Assembly: GCF_910592395.1 (NCBI RefSeq)
Contig: NC_088322.1
Span: 15,679,431 to 15,743,430 of the forward strand
Length of the DNA stretch: 64,000 nt
Direction: 5' to 3'
Source: Lineus longissimus
Taxonomy: Eukaryota > Nemertea > Pilidiophora > Heteronemertea > Lineidae
Below, one piece after another: positions 14,101 through 26,100 of the stretch (its first letter is position 1; the number at the start of each line of letters is the position of its first letter). The notes under the pieces are model-generated. The model was not told the DNA's origin, searched no databases, and saw only the letters and a list, made by a program, of their open reading frames with translations. The position numbers were made by a program, and so were the translations under genes.

Positions 14101-17100
14101 AAGAATCCCATTAAAGGAGTTCAACTCCTGGTTGCTTCAATTCTATTGAAACCGGGACAAGATTGCCAGTTCAGACATTCCTTGAGTTGGTAAATGGCCC
14201 ACACATAAAGTAAGCATAACAATTAATCTAAGGCTTCAAACCAAACTGTCATCGAGCGAATGAAGAGCATGTACCAGAAGTTGCAGTAAGATTGTAATCC
14301 AGACAGTGCTCCCCGCCGGTACAAGCCAGACAGTCTGTCACATTCTTGTTCCCAGCGGACGGACCGTACGTCCCAGGACTGCACGACACTGGTGCCGCTG
14401 ATCCAGTCGGGCAGTAATAACCAGGTGGACAGATGTTGCCGGTAACACCATCTGTGGGTTTCGATATGGAGGCTGTCTCCGTGCAGTAGAAACCGGCTGA
14501 ACAGAGGGCGGTTGGAGAATCGATGCCGTCAAACTGGCAGAAGCTGCCGCCGGGGCAAGGAACGGGGTCAGGTGAACCTGCAAAATAACAAGAAATATTA
14601 CTGTTTGAAAGACTTTTTCATATCAAAGTGAAACTGAAATAGGCATTTTCAAAACTTTCCTCCTTCATGGTCACTGTGATGCGTGATCACTTCCGAACAT
14701 TTTAGCGTTGGTAAAAACATTACAAAAATCAAAATTTCGTTCATGCATTCATTCAATCATTCAGTCTGAACAAACGAAAACAAAACTCGAGCAAAGAGCA
14801 TTATAGAAAAGCTGTGCCTACCTTCTGGGCAGTAATATCCCTTTGAACATTTGCCACCATTGGTCGTATCATTTGGCTGCACTGCGCCACTAGGGCAGTA
14901 CCATCCAGCCGAGCAGTTGCCAGTGTAACCGCTGTTGCCTTGTCCCTCACAGTACTTCCCTCCTGGGCAGGCCTGGCAGTCGGCAACAGTCGTGCCCTTC
15001 TCAAGGGCGTTGTAGAAGCCAGGCTGGCAGGGGAACTCCGTGCTGAAGCGTGTACCATTTGGACAGTAGTGGCCTTTGAAAGAGAGGAGGAGCATGAAAG
15101 AGGCATATCAATAAGCGAGCTCACGACAACTATTATCATACCACTACAACAACCGGAGACCAATGGTCGTTGGCACCATCTTAGCTGGCAGCAGTGTGGT
15201 AGTAGATCACCTTTCAGCCTTCATCAGACTTCTTCGTATCCCAAAGCTAACTGAGACTTATGTCAGTAGTTTCTGATCAGCCATACTCACCCGCAGGACA
15301 AGGAGATGCCGTAAAGTCAAGTGCAGACGCCAAACAGTAGTACCCAGCCGGGCAGACGTCACATGCCCTTTGACCTGTCGTGTACGCGTATGTTCCAGCA
15401 TCGCAAGGAAGTGGCACAGAGCTTCCTGTTGGACAGTAATGACCTTGCGGGCACACGCCACCGATACCCAGATAGTGAGACTGGGCGGGGCAGACACAGC
15501 CGGTTGCGTTGAGGGTGCTGTTTGTGTTCGGATCTCGCCGGTCGACACCGGATGTGCAGTAGTGCCCTAAGAGAAAGGGAAAACAGATATGAGTGGAATA
15601 GAAAAACATCAATATACTGTATTTTGTGATGTTGTCAGATTCAGTTGAAGCAATCAAGAATCCTGTGGGTACCTACACCGTGTAATGAATCAATACTATT
15701 GCTTTATAGTCCTATAGTGAATGCCTCTTTACTTATCAAGAAGACAACTACAGCAAACATTTGATCTTTTGTCCCAGTATACGGCATGATACTACAGACA
15801 GTCACAACATACCTGAACATATCGAAAGAAAAGCATTACGACAACTCAAGGAATCAGGACCGACCTACCTTCAAGGCAGCTACCACTATGCGTGGTCAAT
15901 GCCTGGCCATTACAGTATTTGCCACCAGGGCATGCCGTACACTGAGAGATATCAGAGAGCTTTTCTTGGTCACTATAGGTTCCAGCGGGGCAGGGCTGCC
16001 AGTCGATTCCGGTGCCCTTAGGACAATAATATCCCTTCGGGCATGGTTGCGCATTCAGAGATGCATTTGCGGGCTGGACAGGGAGACAGTAGTAACCGTC
16101 AGGACACACTTCGCAAGTGGACATCCCAGAGGAATTCGTATAAGTTCCAGGCTGGCATTCTTGATAGATGGCACTACCGTTTGGACAATGGAGTCCAACT
16201 GGACAGAGGTAGTCAACTGGATTCGGTTCGAATTGGCGCGACGGGCAGTAGTACCCGCCCCAACACTTCTGAGTAACAACTGTCATGCCTGAAGAGAGGA
16301 CATAACAATAACAATTTACAAACTTATATGTTTGCACCACAAGATATAAAGCTCCAAATGTCTGGTTTTGAACTGAACAGAACCCAAGTTGAGAGAACTG
16401 CCCAGGACAGGAGGAAGTGGAAAAATCTTCTTGGCGACCTAAGCTCCACGCGGAGTAACAGGCTTTAAATCAAGTAAGTTAAGACTTGTATTTCAGGGGA
16501 CAATGATCTATGGTGTCGTTTCCAACCTAGCCTAGATAGGCACCATCTATGAAAACCAAACACAGAAACTGTGAAGCTCATGATGCTGTTCTAAAAATGC
16601 TTACCGGGATCAGGGCAATAGTATCCTCCGGAGCAGTTCTGACAGTAGGCAACATCGGTGATGTATTTGATGGCGTTAGAGTACGTTCCCATGGGACATG
16701 GGGTCGGGACGTCGCTACCTTCGGGACAGTAATGGCCGTTGGTACAGGTGAGGAAATCCTCACGGTCGGCTCCGGTTGGACAGTAGGATCCTGAAAAGAT
16801 AATACGATTTTTAACTCAACAGCTCTGTTTCTAGTTTCATGACTGACTACACATTTCATCCGGGCAAAAGCTGGATGGAAAAAACGACTTTCGATTCAAA
16901 ATGCAATCAAGACTCACCAGCTTTGCAAAGTGGACCAGCAGACGTCATATTCCAGTCAGCGCAATACCGTCCAGCAGTACAATTGGTGCATTGGTGTTCG
17001 GCCTGCAGGCCGTAGTTACTGTTGAAGGTTCCAGGCGGGCAGGGGTATGGGACAGCAGTGCCGTTAGGACAGAAGTGCCCCATGGGACATTCATTGGCAT

Positions 17101-20100
17101 CTGTTCCCTGGGTTGGCATGGCACTGGATGCTCCGCTCGTGCAATAGTACCCTGGAGAAGAGAAAGGACTTGATAAACGTGGTCAAATTCTGTAATCATG
17201 AAATTGTGATCTTTTCCTTTTAAATTCTCTGATTTTTCTTCGAATGTTAGGACTTCATAACAATAAATAGTAGAAATTATGTCCTGGTTCACCCACCTGC
17301 AGCACAAGTATCGGTTGGCGCTGATAGTCCCGTTCCTTGGCAGTAGTATCCCGGGGTACACGCCTGGCAGTCAGTCAAGTTTTCCCTCCGTGTCATGTTG
17401 TTAAACGTCCCCTGTGGGCACGGGAACTCGGTGGCGTAGTTGGTACCCAAAGGACAATAATAACCTGGAACGGAAATTTTGGGAAAAGTTAATTAAGGAG
17501 ATGATGCTTGAAGTTGATATGGCATCTCCCTTAACGAGCAGCACAAAGGGTGAGTTCCTTTAACCTTACGACTCCATGTCAACATCATCGGCAGAGTTGC
17601 ATCGTCTGCCTTCAAGCTAAGATAAGGAAATCACGAGTCGTGATGGTCTTACCTGCAGGGCAGGGATAGTCTGTGTAGAGCTCCACAGGGCTCGCCACGC
17701 TATTACAGTAGTATCCTGGCGCACACGTCTTACAATCAGACGATGCAATCTCATCCTGGTACTTCCCAGTCGGGCAGCGAACTGGTTCAGGGCTCCCGAT
17801 GGGGCAGTAGTGACCTGTGAGGAAAGAGAAAGCGAGAATGAAGAACACTCTTGGACTTCTGCCGCGACCCTTTGAGGCACTTTACTACCAATAGGTGGCA
17901 GTAGTTAGCAGTTCACCTTCTGGCAATAAAGGCTCTCATCGAAATAAACCTAACAGATTTGACGAAAACTGGAGGACACTTACCCACTGTGCAGTTGTAA
18001 GCAGCAGGAGCACCGACGGACTGTCCTGCTGGGCAGTAATACCCCGCATGGCACAGAGCTGTAGGAACCTCCAAGCCTTCTCCCGCACAGTAATATCCAG
18101 GTTCGCACGTCGTGCAGGCGCCGCCATTGGAGCTCATCGTGCCATTGTTGTAGGTGCCAGCGGAGCAGAGGATCGGGGAGTGGACGCCAAGAGTACAGAA
18201 TGCGCCCACTGGACATATGTTACCTGGAACGAGGAACGGATCATTGAGTAAGAAGAGCATCTGCAACTTTGACACTGCCAGCAGAGGGCACTGTGAACTT
18301 TTAGTGAAGTCTCTAACTCGTCAGCAAAGGATGGACAATAGCTAGAGCTGATCTTTCTTGGCCAGAGAAATAGAAGAAGAGTTTAAATCGAACATATCTC
18401 GTTGACCGGACCACAACGAAGTGTTTAGAAGATAAATGGAATGCTCTACTTACCAGTGACACCATCTGTTGGGTTCGACTTCGTAGCTCCCAGGGTGCAA
18501 TAGTATCCAGGGTCACAGTAGCTTGTTGTCGTATTCAGGTAGTCATTGGCACAGTAGTAGCCAGGCGAGCAAGGCGTAGGATTAGCTGATCCCTCCGGAC
18601 AGAAATACCCCTGCACGCAGTTGTTGCCGTTGGTGCCAGTAGGTTGCGGAGTGGTGGAGCCATTGTTACAATAGTAACCGCCGTAACAGCGGCCGGTGGG
18701 GACTGACAGTCCGGCTACATCACAGTAATAGCCACCTGGATCATAAAAAGATACACGCAAATGAGTACCTAGCCAATTCTGGCATGTCACACGCAACCGA
18801 ATACAAAATCTGGAAATTACATGTATGTTCTAACTTCTACCCACTGCGGTGCTGACTCAAAGGAGTATTGAGCTTATATCAGCCAACCTCGATCAGCACA
18901 GGACAGCACGAAACTTGTATCACTTTAGGAAATGACCAATTTTGAATATCACTCACCAAGACATGGAACACAATCCTCCAAAGTCGTCTGTCCAGTCGCA
19001 TTGTTGAAGGTACCCGCAGGGCACGCATACTCATGTGGTCCCCTCGTCCCTGCCGGGCAGTAATACCCAGAAGGACATGGGAAGTCTGTGTAGTTCCCGG
19101 TACCTATATCGCAGTAGTATCCTTGCGGGCACGTCTTGCACGAATCTTGACCTTCTTCGTCTTGATATGTCCCGTTGCTGCACGCCGTCGGGTAGACACT
19201 TTTAATCCCACCGGGGCAGTAATGGCCGACTGGACAGATGCCTCCGTGGCCGCGTTGGGCATAGTTGTAACAGGAACTGTTGAAGATGTTCGATATCGTC
19301 GAGTTGTTCCAGGGATACTTTTGGTCAACGCCGGAGACACACCAATGACCGGGAGCACACATGCCTTTAAGTAGAAAGAAATAATTCAATGATTTTGTAC
19401 AGTTTTTCAAAAAAGCAGAACAAGAGAAGCTGTTGTCAAATGTTTTATTTGACTGAATCTAATGGTTTTGTTGCATGCTTTTCAGAAGATCAGAAACAAT
19501 TGTTCGGTGTAAACCTTACCTGTTGCGCTAGTCAAGTGTTCACCATCGCAATAACTTCCTGGCTGACACGGCTTACATTGGTTGATGTCATGAAGTCCTT
19601 CAATATCACTGTACGTTCCCCGCGGGCAAGACATAATGTCGAAACTGGTGCCCTCTGGACAGTAGTAGCCTTGGGGACATTTATAAACCTGGCCGGGGTA
19701 TTCACAATAGTGACCAGCTGGGCAGAGGATGCACTGGACGGCATGGGTATGGTTCACCTACAAACAAGAAGTCAAAGAAGATTTCAAGTAAATCATACTA
19801 AAATTTGGTTCTCTACTTGGAGGAACTGACATGTGGTGAAGTCTGTCTAGTCTTCCTTAAAACTCAAAACATGCATGTCACTCGTCGCTGTGACTGCCGA
19901 GCAAACACTTAGAAGAAAGCTTACATATGAGTTGTTCCTACAAGGTATTGCTGCCGCAACTCCAGTTGGACAATAATGACCGACAGGACAGAAGTTTGGA
20001 GCAGGTTCCATCGCAGTGGATCCTTCAGGGCAGAAGTAGCCTTCTCCACACTGGCCAGCAGGGGCTGTCAGGCCGGTAGCATTGCAGTAGTAACCTCCTG

Positions 20101-23100
20101 GACAAGTGTAACAGCTAGACGATGCGTTGAGTGCAGTATTGTTGGACCAGGTACCTGTAATAGAGGTTTATAGAATGGTTAACATATCATGTCTCGTTCT
20201 TCTTCAGAGTTCGCTCCGTACTTGGAGGAGGCATCATATGTAAACCATTTGACATAACCATTCATTGGAACGTTCCCGACAGCACTTTCTAATGGTACCA
20301 TTAACATGTCCAATTTGACCGCAATTGGTATATGACTTACCTATGGGACACGCCTGTGGAGCATCACTCTGCTCTGGGCAAAAATGACCTTCAGGGCATA
20401 CGATAAAGTTAGGCGACGTGGCTGATATCGGGCAATAGTAACCGGCCGAACAAGGTCCTGATGTCGTAGTCAGGTTGAGTTCTCCGCAATAGAAGCCACG
20501 TGTACAGTTTGTACACTCATTCTCACTGACCAATCGCACAGAATTGGAGAATGTTCCAAGCGGACATTTGATTGGTTCGCTTGTCTGTAGAGGGCAGTAG
20601 AAGCCAGCAGGGCATTCAGCTGCATCACCGCCTTGGTTGGGGACGCAGGACTGAGCATTACGGCGACAGTAATACCTGTAGAAAGGACAAAAGATAACAA
20701 TACAGTTACGAAGACAACATGCAGCAACTCTCTAAAAATGTTGTTGTTTTAAGATATTTCCTTCTTTCTTAACATTATCAAGAGCCAGGAAACAACAACG
20801 ACAGACAAGCCTGAGAACAGAAGGTCATCGTCCGGCACTCAAGACTGCGATACGTCAGGCACAACTTGGTCATGTTGTTCTTCCAAATTGGTATGAATCA
20901 GAATCCGAAGGAAATGTTCGCTGCTTGTCCTCCCAGCACCTCTGATACCCTAGAGTGCCCCTAATCAGACTAGACCAGCATACAGTGTTATGAGACCTCC
21001 CATTATTCTCATCATATGACCGTGACTCACCCAGCTTCACAGACTTTGGCATAAGACGTCAGCGCAGTCTGGTCGCAACAGTAGCCGCCTGGACAAGAGG
21101 TACAATCCCCTGATGCCTGGAGTCCCGTCACATTACTGAAGGTACCGGTTGGACAAGGGTACTCGGTCGCGTATTTCGTGCCAGCTGGGCAGTAATAACC
21201 TGGAAAGAGGAGGCGATATCATACTTGTGATATGAATGATCATAGTTGGTACAGAAGTCGCAACTCCACATGCTTATTACAATAGAGACCATGAAGAAAT
21301 GTAACAGTGGACACGAGAGGTTTGTATAAGAAAGGTCTTCATCGTGTAAGAACGGTGATATTTTACCTTCTGGACAGACTGTGCTATTGTAGAGTACGAC
21401 AGGAGACATGTAGTTGTCGCAATAAAAGCCAGCCGGACAAGTCTTGCACGTTCCCTGCGTTACTTCATCTTGATACGTGCCGGACTCGCAGCGGATGGGT
21501 GTCGTGCTTCCAGCTGGGCAATAGTGACCTAGAGATGAAAGAGATTATACTTTGACTGATTATGCCGTTCATTGTTCTTGGATTGTGCGTGAGCTCGTTT
21601 TCGAAACTACTGTTGATAACAACACCCAGCACTCGATCGGAACGTTCTTGCCAAACATATTTTAGCATGAGCTACACGCATGGATACATCAAAGAGTATT
21701 CATCATTTCGATGAAAGTTACTTACCCATGGTGCATTGGTAGGATGGAGGATCTGCTCGTAACATCCCTTGAGGGCAGTAATATCCCGCAGCACATGGTC
21801 CGGTCGGGGCGACATTGCCGTACCCAGCACAGTACTTCCCAACGGTACAGCTGATGCAGTCGTTTTCTTCGGTTGCGCCAGTCACGTTATAGAATTTGCC
21901 TGGCGGACAGAATGTGCCATTGGAACTGCCAGACAGGCAGTACTGACCGGCTGGGCAGACGTTTCCTGGAGAGCAGAAAGGGAAAGACATGAGAACATTC
22001 AATCAGACAACCATCTCTTCACCCACGGACCAAAATCCAAGGACATTATCTGAAGGCCTGCTCACTTTGAAACGACCAAGCAGACGTTTCGAACTTTAGA
22101 ACTAACTACAGCAACAAAGACAGAAAACATCACAATACAGGACAACTAAAACTTCTCACCAGTGGTACCATCTACAGGTGTCGCCGAACTCGCGCCGAGG
22201 AGACAATAATATCCAGCATTGCAGCTTCCATTGGTTGCCGAGAGCTGTGCCTCAGCACAGAACTCCCCGGGTGTGCAGGGCACTTGTACCGCACTTCCTA
22301 ACGGGCAGTAATGACCAGGGGTACAAGGGCCGCCTTGACCTCCTACGATTGGTTGGGCGTACATCGCTCCCTCGGTACAATACCATCCCGGGTCACATGG
22401 GCCTGTTGGCCAGGACAGACCAGTTGTGCCGCAGTAATTGCTGAAAGGGAGAACAACATTTAGTTGCTAGAGGTCTGGCTACAAAAGGAGTTCAGAGTTT
22501 CTGTAGTACCAGTTGTCAAAGCAGGTAAGACAGTGAATCACCCACAATCCATTCCAACACTTACCCAGGCGAACACTTTTCACACGCTCCACTCGCAGCA
22601 CCACCAGTCACGTTATTGTAGTACCCAAGTTGGCAAGGATACTGGAACGCCCGATTGGTGGATGCGGGGCAATAGTGACCAGACGGACATGTAATCGGGG
22701 TAGTCGTGTTGATCGGGCAGTAGTAGCCCGCTGGGCAGGCAGAACAGGTGATTTGTCCAGTGACGTTCTGGTACGTCCCGGCAGCACAAGGGACTGGTGA
22801 TTCAGATCCAGCTGGACACTTATAACCTGAAGAATAACGACATGAAGGAAATCTATCAGACCGTGTTTTAAGCAAGAGATGAAGAACGTCTTTGTTGTCT
22901 AAGGCGCATCAAAGGTACTTAGTTTCTAGTGTAGCAGTAAACGGAACTGGAACAACCAGAGGAACGTGCTTCTTTTAACGATTCGACATCACCTCACCTG
23001 GCTAATGGACTCAAAATCTGTATCAGAAGCTCAGAGGGCAACATGAATTGATGCAAATTTAGAACGTCAATTCTCCTCACCTGTCGGGCATATATCACCA

Positions 23101-26100
23101 TACGTCGCATTCATTGGTCCAGGATCTGGAGACTTCCTCGAGCAGTAGTAACCAGGGTTACAGTCGGGGCCCTCTGCCGTCATGTTGTAATGTTGACAGT
23201 ACTTGCCACCAGGGCAGTCGAGGCAATCTTCAACTTTTCCATAGCCACGAGCAAAGCTGAAAATATGAAATACATCAATGGTTTATCACATTCCAACTTG
23301 ATGACAGGTAATGCACCCGTTTCTGTAGTTTTAGCAAATCCTCACCGCTTTACTTCACTTGGCGTTAAGACTATTGGCCTTAACTGGAGGAGATAACGCC
23401 AAGTGAAGTTAACGTCAACGTTAGTTACAACAAAACTTGTTTTGAACAACAGGCCCCAGGTTTGGTATCGAAGCTCACCCATAGGTTCCTGGTGGACAGG
23501 GCTCTGGTGTATGACAACCAGTCGGGCAATAGTAACCCTTCGGGCAGATACCACGTTCTAAGCTGTCCGTCTCGGCCGGTGACGGAGTGGTGGTACCACT
23601 CTTGGAAAAATGTCCCGCTTGGATTGGACCGGTGTTGTTGACTTGACCTAGAAAGTAACAAAAAGGACTCAGTCTCAGTCTCGTGCATTGTTGTGTGATA
23701 ATCAGCATCCGTTCTATGTCACTTAAGCTGCAAGGTGACGAAGTTTAGCCTGAGGTGGTACGACGTAATAGAGGACACCACCTGGGTCCAGTCAGGCTTT
23801 TCACTTGCAATGCTTTGAGTTTTTGTTCGCAATCTCAGAGCAACCATGTAGAGGTACGAGTAATCTTCATTCCAAATCTCATTCTATGTGGCAATTGAAG
23901 CAAAGTGGCTCTCCAAAGGATGAAGGAGATGGGCAGATATTAAGTAACGCGCCCACTGCTTACGAGTCCTGAAACCATACTCACCAGTGCTGTCGCAGTA
24001 GTAACCTGCTTGACAGAGCGTACAGTTCTCCGAAGCCGATAGTCCTTCTCTCGCCCCGAACCTGCCTACTGGGCACGGGATGGCACTGAGTAGGGGGATG
24101 AGGGTGGTACTGGCGGGACAATAGGAACCTGGAATACACAAGAGCGATGTCTATGACTCTCAAAACAGTGAGGACATCATAAATCGATCCTGGCAGCATC
24201 CTTCCACAGCAGCTCAAATGGGAGTTTCCAGTTAACTTTGTCAATTTAAGACCTTTAGTTATTTACCTTGTGGGCATGCAACTGGCGCCGTCGCTGGTTT
24301 ACACAGGAAACCAGGCAGGCAGAGACTGCACACGCTCAGACCAGTTGAGTTTGCCATATAGCCGATGGGACACTGTTTAGGCGAGTCTGCGCCTTCCACG
24401 CAGATATGGTGGAGCGGGCAGATGTCTCCTTGCGTCCCGTTGACGGGGTCGGGGATGTAAGCGCCACCGGTGCAGTAGTAACCAGGGGCGCATTTCATCA
24501 AATCTGAAATTTACAAGGGTTACGTCTGAGATGATTATCGAGAAGTTGGCTGAATTGAGCCGATATGGTGCTAGGATAGAAACTACTATGCATAGAAGGC
24601 ACGTGAAGTTTATCAGTACGTCATCATCATTATCATCATTATCATTTTAGGTAAATGGTTCTAAATGTCCGGCCAATCCACCATTCATCTTTTTACACAC
24701 TCTTTGGTATTGGTGTGGATCAGTGAAGTTTCTCTTACACTGTACAACACATCACCACAGCAACTAAAGTATAACACCACCATGGCAACCAAAACATACC
24801 TGTGAGCACAGTCAATGCCGTTCCATTACAGTAGTATCCAGGATCACATGGTTTACAGCTCGCACTCAGCGATGTGCCACGTTTATCTGGGTTATACGTT
24901 CCCCGCGGGCATGGCACCATAATGGTGGTCCCCTGCGGACAATAGTAGCCCTCTTGGCACTGGTCTCCCCAGGTGATCAACGTCTTGTTACCAGAGGGAT
25001 CATCGTTGTAGATGGGGTCGTTGTCAAGGGCGTTGCCAAAGCAGATATGCCCAGCGAGACATTCCCCAGTTGGCTCAGTCATGCCGCGACCTTGGCAGTA
25101 GTAACCAGAAGGACAGTTGGTACAGTTGTCTAGGGAAGATGCGTAGGTCCTGGAAAAGACACAAACAGACCTAAATAAACTATCTCACGACAAACCTGTC
25201 GCTCTTCCAAGCTGCAGTTTTGAACAGCATGCAGTGACATTCAAGATCTTCACAATAGTTTGGTGTCGTTCAAGAAGTAGGAACACTTTAGAAGTTTCTG
25301 TCTCATCAAAGCTAGAAACTGCAATCAAGATAACAGTTCATAAGATGCACAACTTACAGATTTGAATAAGTCCCTGGCGGGCAATCGAAGGGTTCCGTGC
25401 TGTTGTACGGGCAATACTTGCCGACCGGACAAGGTACATGGTCCGTCAACTTCTTCTCCGGGCAATAGTACCCAGGCTCACACGTGTAACACTCAGAGCC
25501 CCGATCGTGTGGCATGTAGGTTCCTCGCAAACACTCCTGCGGTGAGACGGATCCATTTGGCGAGAAGTACCCCGGCTCAGTTATGTTCTGCCGTGGTGTC
25601 TTAGCTCCTCCTGTACAATAGTAGCCGCCCCAGCATAAACCGGTCGGCGCTCCTCCGGAGACTTGGTTACAGTAGTAGCCAGGGTCGCACTCGAAGCAAT
25701 CGTAGTGGTTAACGGCACCGGTCACGTTGCTATAGGTACCCATCGGGCACGGTCTGACATACCATGAACCTGAAACACAATGAATGCTCATCAAAGACCA
25801 AGGACAACAGAGCAATCCGAGCATCTATCTATTGCTCATCTTTGAGTTGACTCTTGCAGTCTACATCAGTTTGGACTTGTCTGTCAAATGGAACCAGCAA
25901 GGTTCCCAAGATACTGCGACCGGAGAATGTAGGAGGCAAACAACGAAGGGATGATATCTGGACATACTGGATGGATGTGGTGTCCCGCAATGCAGATTGC
26001 TGAGGTGCCAACATAGGGGGTTCAGGACCACAATGCCTGAAGGGGTGTGATGGCATGTTCATTCGTCCTTGACTTACCAACGGGGCAGTAACCACCAGCA

